DNA of 64,000 nucleotides, taken from positions 248,001 to 312,000 of the forward strand of contig VRMN01000015.1 in NCBI GenBank assembly GCA_008690995.1, written 5' to 3'. The translations under genes and the position numbers were made by a program. Below, one piece after another: positions 20,116-31,099 of the stretch; position 1 is the stretch's first letter, and the number at the start of each line of letters is the position of its first letter. Source of the DNA: Porphyridium purpureum (lineage: Eukaryota; Rhodophyta; Bangiophyceae; Porphyridiales; Porphyridiaceae). The notes beneath the pieces were generated by a model that was not told the origin of the DNA, searched no databases, and saw nothing but the letters and a program-made list of their open reading frames with translations.

Positions 20116-21856
20116 CGAGACTATTGTGCTTGATGTCCATGGCAACATTTACGTCAAAGATCCTCCGTTGACTGTAAACGATGGCGCCTTGCCTTTGTGT
20201 TGGGCAGTTCGTAAATGTGCTGAGCTCAATGCCGTTCTCACGACAAATGTGCCCGACGCAAGGTTGAATGGTTCGCATTCTAGGCAGGTGGATCTACGTC
20301 TCGACGGCATGCTGACAGTATGTGCTTCTCTCACCGACACGTGAGAAGATTCCAGGTAGCAATTCGGAGTGTCAAGTGAACATGTCATCATGGTCAAAAG
20401 CGATGCCAGGACAACGTAGGGACCTCCAGTATCCTTGGATCATCAAAGGTCTGATTGTATTGCCAAGAAAGAAACGAATTCGATATTTTCCATGGGCGTT
20501 GCCTTGGGTTTCTTCCTGTCAGCCAAAGTAAGACAGCTTTGGCATATTCGTTCGCTACTCGGTATCCTGTCGCGAGATTCGTTGTACGGTTTTGCCGTTT
20601 CGTGTCAGGGCTCTCTGGCTGTTTCGCAACTTCTACGTCGTGCTTGATGCTTGACCACGTTCCCCATTCGATATCGGGAAATCCCAGTCATACTCCAAAA
20701 CATCGTACAGCGTCAGTGTTCTTTTTATAAACCTGATATACTGTGTTTCATTTTTAATCTGCACGAGCCCACACAGGAGCGAGCTTGCTTCTAAATCTGA
20801 TGAGTTCAGTACGACGACTGCTTGCCACCGAGACCAATTACTGTTTTCATCGAGCACGAGTTCGGCTGGTCATGGGACGCCTCGTAGAGTCTGTGCAACA
20901 CAAATTCGTAACCAAGTCTCTGGATTCGTTGATCTCTTGGTGTACGCTGACCAGATTGTTGCAATTTTGCTTTCGATGTCTGCCACCAGCAACTCCATCC
21001 TGAAGACCTGCATTAAAGCTTCGAGTTCGGATTTCGCAACGAGTGGATTCGAGTGTTGAAACTTTGCGCATTGAAGCTTGTACTGTCTTTTCTAGTTCGG
21101 ACAATCGGGAAATCATTTTGACGATGTCCGTTGAAAACATGAGAATACGTAGAGATTCTTCGATTCCTTCCCTTGGAGCAGCACCTACTCCGTTGCTCCA
21201 ACGGTATCCGCCGGCGGAAAGCAGTAGTGATAGATTCATCCGGGAGGTACCATGACCTTCTGTTCCTTACCTTTTATCCATGCTTGAATGTGACAGACGC
21301 TGTCGGCACCTGAATGGTTGTTCAGAGCAATCCGTGCGCGCTTTCAGGCTCGCTCGCCTTCTTTTTGACCTTGGCGCTGTGTATGTGTCGGCATTCTCTC
21401 CTCAAAGAATAGCCTCTTCACTCTTTGCATTGCGCATCGTTTCCCATTCTTGAAATGCATGTTGTTCATCACTATTGTAGTGATTGTTGTTGATATTAGC
21501 ATCCATCAAATCATAAGTTCAGGTGTTGTTGAGCTAAATCGAATTTTATGTGTCCCGACTAAGTGTTTGACATGGATCGATTGGTTTGATCTGATTACGA
21601 AACTCAAAACAGCTACAGTGGACAAGAATTCGGCAAGGTTCTACTGTGAAATTTGCCGGGCAAGTCTGCCCCTTCTCCACGACGGACAATGATGCTAGTG
21701 AAGGAGCTCTACTGTCCGGGAACCCTAGAGATATAGCACGAGATCTTGCGTACTCACAAAAAGGTACGATTCAGCAATACGATATACCGCATGAAGTATT
21801 TCCGCTGAAGCGGTTTACGGCCGTCACGAAGAAGCAGGTCTCAGATATATTCTGCA

Positions 21857-22030
21857 CGCGCGACCAGTTGAACTCAACTCACTCCTAACGCGCGTACAAC
21901 CAAGTGAATTCAACACAAACGTAACGCAGGCGCGAGCAGTCGGACTCAACAGAGACGTCACGCACACGTAAGCCGTCGAACGCAAAACCGAAATCACGCG
22001 CGCGTGATCAGCTGATCTCGATGCAAAAGT
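21857..22030 (+). repeat. Degenerate 36-bp minisatellite with CACGC/AACGC junctions
   Basis: About four to five diverged units, each beginning GCGCG or GCACACG and ending ...AACTCAAC...CGTAAC or ...GACGTCAC. Translated on the minus strand, it shows as a 12-residue periodicity (ARVISVLRSTAY, CVTSLLSPTARA). No gene could be assigned in 20,116-23,400; the stretch is probably transposon-derived. Confidence 0.6.
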
Positions 22031-23399
22031 GTCCCAGCAAGGCAATGAGGTCGTAGCCGGAAGTTGTAATTGGGATACGAAAGCGTTTGCTAAATACGAA
22101 ACCGAATGGTCCATATTTTCACACTGACAGTGAAACCATCAACCGGGACACCGTCTCGAAACCGTTCGCGCTCACTGGTTGCAAAGATGAGGTTCGCGGT
22201 TCACGCGCTTCCTGAACCGTGAATCCTTCACGGCTCTCGACTAAACTTTATCGGTTATCGAACCGCCGATACCAGCGATCGGTTAACTTTGAAGGATTCC
22301 TAGTTCAGGGAAATGTTAAAAATATAAAACCTGTAGAATGTCCAACATACAACTTTGCAAATTAAATATCACTTGAATTATTGGAGTTCGCGTTATTTCA
22401 ATTAAGTAGAGAAAGTATTTGGACCTCGAAAACCGTTCGTGGACTGGAGCACATCATCATTAGTGTATTGGACATGACACCAACCAGATTCAACCAAACG
22501 TCAGTCGCCATCTCGAGGGTCAAAACAATGATTGGTATCCCGGAAGAGGGACAGGAGGGGAGGCCCGAAGGGGTTTGAAGGTGTATTACGCAAGAAGCAA
22601 ATGATGCGAATAGATCTGGATGAAACCGAAGCGATCGACCAATATGTTTAGTTCTGGGGTAGAGCAGAGCTCGAGTTTGTACCGGTGTGGTGCTATTTTT
22701 TATTGGTTTTTTTTTATTTGGTTTTTTGGTGGTGGAGGATACTCATGTGAGCATTTTCGGAAGTCATGAGGTAAAACAAAGCGGGTTGAAGAGTTTAGGT
22801 GAACTGAAGCCGGCAGATACAGGAACAGCTGCGCACAAGGCATCTGAATAATTTCCAATTCTCTTACCTGATACGGTGCCAAACTTGGTATCTCATATCG
22901 TGTGTTTTGCAAAGGCAGACACTAGAACTGGGCATACATTTATCGGCCAGGGACGTTTTACAGAATTGGAGGTCGAGAGCCGTCCGACGGGTACGGGTGG
23001 TCTCTAGGTCTCGGTGCCAGACAGCCGGACAATAGCTTAAGGAAGCAGCGGGCAGTTGTGCATGACAGCTCCTGGGTTCACGCTGTCACGTTCAGCCGTG
23101 CAGGTTCTACCTGTCTTGAACTTCAGGTCGTTTGTTCGGAAGACATTTTGGAACAATAACGTGCCAACATAAAGTTTGAGAAGGGGCGAGTTTCGTGTGT
23201 CCGTCCGAATTGGTCATGTGTATGGGCTTTTTTCAATCCATCTCAGCCTGCTTGGACTGACAAAGGCGACAATGATTTTCAGTCAGACGCCTCGAGAGAA
23301 GAGAAACCATCGGCCGCACAGGAAATTGCCTCGATAAACTTGCAAGGTCTCAGAGAATCTTAGTAGAGAGCTTGAAATGTTCTGAAGCAGCGAGCTGGT

Positions 23400-25600
23400 G
23401 CTTTTTATTGGTTGTGGGTGATCCGCGGGAAAGAACATCAGATCCTGCTTAAAACTGACACCTTACTGGTCAGTGTGAAGAAGTATCGCAGAGCCGCTCA
23501 GAAAAGGCTCAAAGCCAAAAGTACTCGGCATAGACGAGCAGGAAAGCTGGAGTTATGTCCAGCCTCAGAGTGGAATGCGCAAAATGTCTTTGTGAGGAAA
23601 AAAGATGGAAGGGTCAAAATGCCTCCAGGCTTCCGCGGACTGATCCAATGCGTCGGACAAGAGCTCTACTCTTTTCGTGATGTTGCAGGAGTGGTTGAGT
23701 ATCTGGAAAGCCAAGAAGTGTGTACGGCCCTTGATATCGAAGAAGGATGTTTCAATGTGTCATTTGCGCCAAAATGCCGAAATTATGACGGAAGTCATTG
23801 CTGCAGTCCGGTTGGTGCAGTACTGCAAGTTTTATCAGGGTCTCGTGACATCCCCGTTTGTCGAGCGAAAGGCAAGTAACAAACTGGCTTAGCTGCCTGC
23901 ACAGCAGTCAATTAATTTTTAAGATGACACGATTTGGCAACCAGTACTGAAAGGGGAAACGCACAGCCTTTGGATAGAGCGATGAAGGACATGAACAACT
24001 CTGGAGCCCATTTGAATTTGTCCAAGTTTTAATTTGGAGTAAAAAAAGTTGACGTTCTTCGTCGTCACGAGAAGGATGGTGCAATTGGCCACGCGAAAAG
24101 CACGTTGGAGATATCCGCCAGATTATGGAGCCACGTGATGCTGCGGATTTGGTCTATTCTATGTCTGAAGAATTGATTCTCGAGCTAGACACTAAGATAT
24201 GCGAGAGTAGCATATCCTCTGCATGACGTGTTGAAGGGCACGGACTGGATTGTGAAAACGATAAGCAAGTACACTGGTGTAGTCATGATGGAGCTTGACC
24301 GACGCTGAGTACAATGTCAGCGGGAAACATGGCAATGGCTCAAAGAGCCACCCGTCAGTGCAGAGATTCAGCAGCGCCACTTCCGCGGAGCAGAAACCGA
24401 CTATAGACTGACACTTCGGTCAAACCAATTTGTGTCGTTTACATGTAGGAGAATGAGGATGATAGATGGTATGCAGCAGCATACGTAAGCTGCCGTCTGA
24501 AGAGTACAAAAGTCATTTTCACTGTTTCTGAGAAGAAATGCGTAGCCATCCTGCACCGTCCTAGGAAGATCAGACACCTAAAGCACGGAGCATGTGTCGA
24601 ATACATTACTTATCATCAAGCGGTAATTAGGCTGCTTCGTGAAATCCACCGTCAGGAAGATTGGCTCATTATTTTTGGGAGCTGCAGGGCCAGTCCTTTG
24701 TCGTGCGTTATCAGGCAGGTGCAATCATGGAGGCTCCAGATTGCCCTAGTCGTCTCGTGGGGGGTAAAGATCACAATGACACGGTAAATAATATGGATCA
24801 GATCAGGATGGGCTTACGGGTTTTCCAGAATTGGAAGAGTTACGAAAAGGCAACAATTGAGCAGGATTCACCCACTTGGAGAAAGGATACTGACGATTTC
24901 TCATATTATGGATTTAGTCTAGTTAAGTGAAAGCTACGCGATGATGAAGCACTTTAGGGACATCAAATTTTAGTTCCAGGTGTGCTAGAATACTTTCATG
25001 GCCCTGCATGGGCTGGCCCATTCGGTCGCGACAGGATGGTACGAAGGCTTAGGAGGAAGTTATGGTGGCCGAAGATGTGCGAGTCCGCTTTGGCTTTCCT
25101 AGAGCGATGCGTGCGTTATGCGATTGAGTGTTTGCCAAAGCTTCCGCGACAATTGAAAGGACTTCAAGCCCCTTGGATGCCAGTGGGAAGGTTTGAGGTT
25201 GTAGCTATGGACATTTGGACCTCGACGAGCACCGACAGAAACTAGATAATGTTGGTGATAATTGACGTGTTCACAAAACGCGTGGTTTGCGCACTATCCC
25301 AGGATAATCCCTTCAGTCGCTAGCGTGCTGCTCGAATTGAGCGGCTTTCGTTTAGGAGCGACGGTGTGCATTCTGAGTGATGGAGCTGCAACCTTATTGA
25401 GGTCACGAGAGGCATGTCTTCAAGCAAGTGCATACATCGGATCCACACGAGTGAGTACCAGCCGGAATGAAATAGCATGGTGGAACGATTTAGCTGGACA
25501 ACTAAACGAAGAGCTCAATCTCGAATCACTGCAGCAGAAAATGTACAGTATTGACGCGTGGTAAAGGCCACATAAACATACTACGTGAGCTTTCATGGCT
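23400..25600 (+). mobile_element. Fossil Ty3/gypsy-type retrotransposon pol region
   Basis: Plus-strand remains in gypsy order. A reverse transcriptase start (about 23,560-23,880) has EWNAQNVFVRKKDGRVKMP and TALDIEEGCF. An RNase H end (about 24,660-24,780) has FVVRYQAGAIMEAPDCPSR. An integrase zinc-binding and core region (about 24,970-25,560) has HGPAWAGPFGRDRMVRRL, VAMDIWTS and IIDVFTKR. RT-RH-IN order marks Ty3/gypsy. It is broken, with many interruptions and missing parts between domains, and no LTRs were assigned, so it is old. gag or protease could lie in 19-23 kb but were not recognised. Confidence 0.75.
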
Positions 25601-27689
25601 GTCGTGAAATTTGACTTTTCATTTTGTCTCGCTCGTGAGACAGCCGGATTGTGCAGCCAGGCATTGATGTGCTTCCTATGTCACACTAAAATTGACAGTG
25701 AGTGGATTTCAGACAAGAACTTGTTTGCCTGCTTTCACCTTTGTATTCCATGGACAAGCTATAACCTGCCTTTCTTAGCTACCGCATTCGCCTCTCGCTA
25801 TATACGCTCCCGCTCCGCTCGAGAAGAACCGTTGCCGTGGGTGAACTTTTGCTTTCGAGCCCGCTTTCAAATCCGCATTTTTGATTACTTGCCCGTCCGC
25901 GCGCGTGTCCCCTAGATATATCCGTCGAATCCTGCTTTGGGCTTTGCGCCATGCTCCGAGCTCGGAGCAATTTGGCGCGCGCCCGCCCGTTGAGCAAGCC
26001 GCTGACATTATACCCACCGGTCAAGAAATTGGTCAGAAGCCTTTTTGCTACCGCGAGCCACGGCGATTGAAAGTACAGCTTCTCGGGCAAGTGACCCGCA
26101 TTGCTTACCATGGAACACAGGAGCAAAGCCTTCCGAAGCCATGTTCAGAACACTGGCATTCGATCTGGACCTGGATATCCTTTCCGGGGGGAAAGGTCAC
26201 TTGGCGTCAGAATTGAATGTCGAGCAAGCTTCGAAGAATCTGTTTGAGTTGATCAAGGCAAAGTCGGCTCATCGTCGAGCATGAGTGTAACGCTGGTAAA
26301 ATGTTTACAAACGTGATTTTGCGCGGGAACCCATTTGATAGGATTTGGTGTTCATCTGCCTAGAACAGCAAAAGTGGGAAGGAGCCTAGAGCAACGATGT
26401 TGCATACCCAACCAGATGAAGGAGTATAGTATGAGGAACACCGAGATCTTGTATTCGGAGAGAAGTTGAAGCATTTTGTGCACCTTTTTGAAACAGGCAG
26501 GCCGTGATAAGCTCGTCGTGGCCAAAGATCACACTTGCTTCCGCCATTTCCAGGGGTGCTTCCCGATAGTAGGCTTTCTTTTGCTTACCGAAAAGTGAGA
26601 AAGTGCGTACCATAGGGGAAAGGATAAAAGTGCTTGTGCTCCTTCGGAGCGCGGGTCCAGAATGGTTGGACGAGAAGAAACTGCGACCGATCATTTTGAC
26701 ATTGATACGTTAAGAATTTTTGGATCAAGCGCGACGACAAAAGCTGCAAGAAGGCACCAGAATGGGAGCTGGTCGAAACCACCAAAAGTTACCGGCGATT
26801 GCCGGAGCGCTCCAAAACCGACGCACATTGGGCTAGTCGGAGCGCGAGGTTGTATGAAAGGGCATCATGTGAAGGTCGCTCTGGAAAAGCCCGCCGACGT
26901 GTCGCGCTCGTGTAGAAACAGAGACTTTCGTGCGATTAGGCGCGTTATCAGTGATAAAGCTACAGTCTTTTGAAGGCATTAAATGGGCACCCGATTGAGT
27001 GATGACAGTTGAAACTGTCGCTGCTATCCAGAACCTCAAAATAAACGCCGAGACAAAATATGTAACGGTTTCAATTTTATTGTGCCAGTGCTCGACTGGC
27101 GCCTGCAACGGGCCCGTGGGCTCGGCAATGTTCTGGGAAGACATGGCCAGCGAATTGCAACGGGCAGTGTGGTCCTGCGGAACTACGCCACAGCGTGGAA
27201 GTGCCTCGCAGGAGCGGACAAAAGGGGAGTAGCGGCAGATATCAGACGCGGGCGTCCCAGCGAGTTTCCTGAAATAGTGTAGACTCTTTGAAGTGAGGAG
27301 GTTTATGAAAATATAGGAGAAGTTGTACAAAATTTACTCCCGTGAAGCGCGAACCAGGATTCTGCTGCTCGCTCGCCAGCCCCTCCTTCAGCATCAGAAG
27401 GGCGAATCTTGTTCCACGGAAAATGAGTGAAGTCGCGGATGCAGCAGCGCCCGGGTGCCCGCGCAAGGCCCATGGCCTCAACTGCGACGCGAGTCGAAGA
27501 AGAAAGCGAAGACAGAATGAAGTTTGCTATTTTCTTCGGAACTGGCAACATGATGACCGTATGCGGTACAGTTTGGTTGTACAGTACTTTTTGGTGAAGG
27601 CCGGCGCCAGCGCTTGTTCTGTGGCGCGTCGTCGGTCTTGGTCGTTTGTAGCAGTGCCGCTGGAGCCGCGCACCAGACACGAGACGACA
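25601..27689. other. Intergenic, probably decayed retroelement sequence plus GATase upstream region
   Basis: No intact gene. A plus-strand stretch around 26,690-26,930 (TLRIFGSSATTKAARR, HIGLVGARGCMKGHHVKVAL) recalls the end of a copia integrase (LRVFG...GIFVGY...KGYRV), a weak match only. The last 400 bp before 27,690 should hold the promoter of the amidotransferase gene. Confidence 0.35.
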
Positions 27690-28508
27690 ATGCGCATCGT
27701 TGTGCTTGACTGCCAGCCTCTACACCAGTACCGGCCGGAATTGCCCCGCGATAGTTTTGGGCCGTGCTTTGATCTCTTGTTCAGCCCGTACGTGGATGCA
27801 GGCGAGCTGGAACTTGAGCATGTGGATGCCACGAGCAACCGCCCACTGGAGCCGCTCCTATCGCGCAACGACGTGCATGCATTTCTCGTGACCGGCTCCT
27901 TTGCCTCAGCCTACGACCAGGATGACTGGATCCTGCGGCTGAGCGCATTTCTGCGTCGCGTGCGGGACGCGCCGACAAAGCGCGTGCCCATTCTCGGCGT
28001 GTGTTTTGGATTTCAGATCGTGGCACACGCGTTCGGCGGCGAGGTTATTTCCAATCCGGCGGGTTTGGAGATTGGTACGGTCGGCTTTGAGCCGGACATG
28101 AAAGGCTGCACGCAACTTTTTGGGGAGGATTCAGCGCTGAGCCGCGTGCCGAATCCGATTATTCTGCCGTACTTTCATCGCGACACCGTGCAGCGGCTTC
28201 CACTCGGTGCGATTAGCCTTGGGTCCAACGCGCACACGCCATGTCAAGCGTTCTGGATACCGTCGGTCGCCCTGTGCGTTCAAGGACACCCAGAGTTTGC
28301 CGCAGATAACGACATGTACACCGCGCTTTACGCGTTTACCTTGCGGTCGACTCGGGCCCACGAGCCGCGTGGCGGCTTTAACCCGATGCTGCCGCCGGAG
28401 CAGCACCATCATGACTGGATCGCCAAGCTCATGTTCGACTTTGTGCGGCAGACGTCGACACTGACACCAGCACTTTCTGACGGTGGCACGTCATGTAAAA
28501 ATATCTGA
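27690..28508 (+). CDS. Class I glutamine amidotransferase-like protein
   Basis: 272-aa stand-alone GATase1 domain of the group containing yeast YLR126C and plant gamma-glutamyl peptidases. Members hydrolyse glutamine or gamma-glutamyl compounds, and the substrate cannot be told from sequence. Visible: N-terminal MRIVVLDCQPL, the SFASAYDQDDWILRL segment, nucleophile elbow PILGVCFGFQIVAHAFGG with Cys105, and the His200/Glu202 pair in QGHPEF, so the catalytic triad is complete. There is no partner synthetase domain, no signal peptide and no membrane segment; likely cytosolic. The frame is open upstream to 27,342, but that extension has no similarity, so the ATG at 27,690 was chosen. It converges on the GT90 gene with 27 bp between stops. 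Confidence is high for the fold, low for the substrate. Confidence 0.9.
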   Translation: MRIVVLDCQPLHQYRPELPRDSFGPCFDLLFSPYVDAGELELEHVDATSNRPLEPLLSRNDVHAFLVTGSFASAYDQDDWILRLSAFLRRVRDAPTKRVPILGVCFGFQIVAHAFGGEVISNPAGLEIGTVGFEPDMKGCTQLFGEDSALSRVPNPIILPYFHRDTVQRLPLGAISLGSNAHTPCQAFWIPSVALCVQGHPEFAADNDMYTALYAFTLRSTRAHEPRGGFNPMLPPEQHHHDWIAKLMFDFVRQTSTLTPALSDGGTSCKNI

Positions 28509-28535
28509 TGATATTTCTCCTATTCTTTTCTAGCC

Positions 28536-30755
28536 CTACGCTGTAATTGTCTGGTCGACGGCACCCTTCTCGATCGAGCTCGAGGTCGGCTTTTCCTTCA
28601 GCAGCTGCGTGTACTTGGCAAGAAGTGTCTGCACGTACAGCTCGATGCCATCCAGACTCAAAAAGTTCCGAGCAAAATCGTTCGCTGCCTGGGCGATGCG
28701 GCGCGTCTGCGCGGAATGATCGTGCGCGTTGCTCTCGCGTATCCGGTCCACAAGGTCGGTGAAGAAAAAGTCAGTCGGGAGATAGTGCCCGTACGGCTGC
28801 AGCAGCGGTTCGTAAAACTGCCCACATGGCGTCTCCTGCTTGACCACTACGCTGGGACCAAACAGGTCACGGTTGAGGCGGTCTGCCCAAAAGCAGTTTC
28901 CTTCGGCATACACAACGTAGCGGTATTCGTGCTGCTTCTCTGGCGCAATCCGGTCGAGCTTGTAGTGTTGTCCGCCGCACGTGCCGCCCACGGATGCGTC
29001 CAGCAGTGTCGGATTCTCCGTAGCCAACTTGACTAGCCGTACTCGACCCACGTGGTCACATTCAAGGTCCGCATGCGACTTATTTTGAAAGTACATGCTG
29101 GGACGAAAGCCGCCCCGAAACACGGCTTGCGGTTTCTTTTGGTCCCATGGAATCTGATCGCGCGCAAAATGCTCCATTTCTTGATCCCATGTCAAGAAGC
29201 CGCCGCCGCGGTCATCCTTGCCCTCCCACAACGGGAAGGGAATATTGTCGCTAAAGTTGCACGCCACGATTGTAAACACGGGGCTTGACTCGATGTGCGT
29301 GGGTCCGCGGTATGTGTGCGGCGCAGAAGCCGTTTGCACGCAGTCGTGCGATGAGAGCAGAAACTCGGTATTCTCCACGTTGCCCTTGGCCACAAGATGC
29401 GAAATGAGCCAAAGCACCTGGCGGATGCGGCTCTGCACAAAGCTCTTGGCCGTTTCGATCGCCTTGTGCGGGTCGAGAACGTACACACGGCCGTCGATGA
29501 TCTGCACAAAGATACAAACGACGCCCTTGTTTGCTCCCGCTGGCGTCATCGAGTAAGTCTTGCGCTTCAGAATATCAAAGAACATGCGCCGGCTAATGCC
29601 TTCTCGCCGATACGGCTCCAGGTAAGCGTCCACTAATCTCTCATAATACTGTTTCACCTCGACGCGCGGCAATGGGCCGGCGTCGCCTGGCACTTGCAAG
29701 TCGGTGCGTTGTCGATTGAGAGGATGCCGTGAACTGTCATACACCGCATCGAGCATGTCCTTGACGCGTAGCAATGGAGCTGGCTCTGATGATGGCACGG
29801 ACGCCGCATGCAAGTGCGCGTCTGCTCCCGCGGGCGGACCGGGAGGCAGAGGAGCCGCAGCGGACGAAGGTGTCGCTTGGCGACTTTCAAGCGGCTCCGA
29901 CTGGCCACCACTACCACCACCACCACCACCACCACCACCAGCTGCACCCGCATTGGCAGCAACCCCCTTCGTATCCTTCTTGTCAGAGTCGCTGCTAAAC
30001 ATCCCGGCATAACTACTGCTTCCGGCCGAGCCGCCAGCGCTGCCGTCACCACCACCCTTTTGGATGAGTTCCTGTGTGAGCGCATCGGCTTCCACTTGCG
30101 ACGCAATCACCTTCTTGGCCGGTGCATCTGTGTGCAAACTTGTGGAGGACGAATTGAGCACGAAGAAAAAGTCGACCGCATACACCATCATAAGCACAGA
30201 GAGGACCAGCAGGCCCCATCCGTGACTGGTGCGCGGCGCCATCTTGATGACCGAGCGGATTAGAAACTCGATTGCATGCACGATCTTTCCACCCTGCGCC
30301 AGTACAATGGCGCGAGCACCCGAAGCCGAGGAGCTGCCGCTGCGGCGCGAGCGCTTATCCTTTTCCCGTCGCGAGGTGCTTGGCACGATCATGGTGTCAT
30401 CGGCCTCTGAGCCAGCTCGCTGCTTTCGGCGGCTGGTGGTCTGCCCATCTGTGACTGAGCTTCCCGTGGCACGCCCGAAGAATCCCCAGGTACTCGATTC
30501 GGCGCCAGCTGTGGCGCGCTTCTTGCCGGAGGCCGACTTGCGCGCCGACGCGTACCGTGGCCCCTTGTTCTCGATCTCCGAGTCCTCATCCGAGTCATCG
30601 TACGCGTCTGACTGCTCGGAGCCTTCGTCCGGCGACCCTGCATACTTCTTACTTTTCGAAGACGCCGGAGGCGCGGCGCTGCGTTTTGACGCGGCCGATG
30701 ACGTACCGATGCGGGTGCCGCCGCGCCGCCGCCACGCAAAACCAGCCGGCGACAT
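28536..30755 (-). CDS. CAP10/KDELC-type glycosyltransferase (GT90), type II membrane protein
   Basis: 739 aa. GT90 enzymes include protein O-glucosyltransferases and fungal capsule xylosyltransferase CAP10; they work in the ER or Golgi. Layout: residues 1-175 are cytosolic, basic and Ser-rich with an acidic patch (SDAYDDSDEDSEIEN); one membrane anchor at about 178-199 (LLVLSVLMMVYAVDFFFVL); a flexible stem with Ser/Gly runs, including a Gly tract from a CCA repeat near 29,910-29,940; then the catalytic region at about 400-739, with PWDQKKPQAVFRGGFRPSMY, VYAEGNCFWADRLNRDLFGP and YGHYLPTDFFFTDLVDRI. In the family the RG and R/D positions bind the nucleotide sugar. The first ATG of the frame is at 30,755; the frame extends upstream only to a TTG. 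The acceptor is unknown: glucose or xylose transfer to protein or to the cell-wall polysaccharide are both possible. Confidence 0.87.
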   Translation of the reverse strand: MSPAGFAWRRRGGTRIGTSSAASKRSAAPPASSKSKKYAGSPDEGSEQSDAYDDSDEDSEIENKGPRYASARKSASGKKRATAGAESSTWGFFGRATGSSVTDGQTTSRRKQRAGSEADDTMIVPSTSRREKDKRSRRSGSSSASGARAIVLAQGGKIVHAIEFLIRSVIKMAPRTSHGWGLLVLSVLMMVYAVDFFFVLNSSSTSLHTDAPAKKVIASQVEADALTQELIQKGGGDGSAGGSAGSSSYAGMFSSDSDKKDTKGVAANAGAAGGGGGGGGGSGGQSEPLESRQATPSSAAAPLPPGPPAGADAHLHAASVPSSEPAPLLRVKDMLDAVYDSSRHPLNRQRTDLQVPGDAGPLPRVEVKQYYERLVDAYLEPYRREGISRRMFFDILKRKTYSMTPAGANKGVVCIFVQIIDGRVYVLDPHKAIETAKSFVQSRIRQVLWLISHLVAKGNVENTEFLLSSHDCVQTASAPHTYRGPTHIESSPVFTIVACNFSDNIPFPLWEGKDDRGGGFLTWDQEMEHFARDQIPWDQKKPQAVFRGGFRPSMYFQNKSHADLECDHVGRVRLVKLATENPTLLDASVGGTCGGQHYKLDRIAPEKQHEYRYVVYAEGNCFWADRLNRDLFGPSVVVKQETPCGQFYEPLLQPYGHYLPTDFFFTDLVDRIRESNAHDHSAQTRRIAQAANDFARNFLSLDGIELYVQTLLAKYTQLLKEKPTSSSIEKGAVDQTITA

Positions 30756-30919
30756 CGGCGGGTATCCACGACGCGCCGCCTGCCGTATCAGCGCGCCGAT
30801 CCGCGTCCCGCGGACGCCGCTTCTTGTTGCTGCTTCCCATCTAAGCCCTCCTGCATCACCTCCACACACACAGAAGCACACGCCAAGTGTGTGCCTCTGC
30901 GCAGTTTTCCCCCCTCTCA

Positions 30920-30948
30920 CACAAACCGGTTCAACCGGTTTATCCCTC
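30920..30948. promoter_or_regulatory. Double AACCGGTT palindrome upstream of the GT90 gene
   Basis: AAACCGGTTCAACCGGTTT contains two copies of the self-complementary AACCGGTT in tandem, nine bases apart, about 170 bp before the GT90 ATG. AACCGG-type sites are bound by MYB and CP2/Grainyhead factors in other eukaryotes. A regulatory role here is inferred. Confidence 0.35.
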
Positions 30949-31099
30949 AAAAGAGAAAGACACGCGTACAACTGTACTTATGTTATTCTGTAGAGGTACA
31001 GTTATAATTGTCCTAGTAAACCAGCTCGTTTTCATCAATTTGTGGGTGTACTGTTTACTGTACCTGTAAAGTGGGTGGGTGTGTGGCGCTTGAGGGGGT

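Noticed and set aside
26662-26973. Possible copia integrase tail (TLRIFGSSATTKAARR, HIGLVGARGCMKG)
   Set aside because: Too short and diverged to call a separate element; kept only as a weak remark in the intergenic entry.
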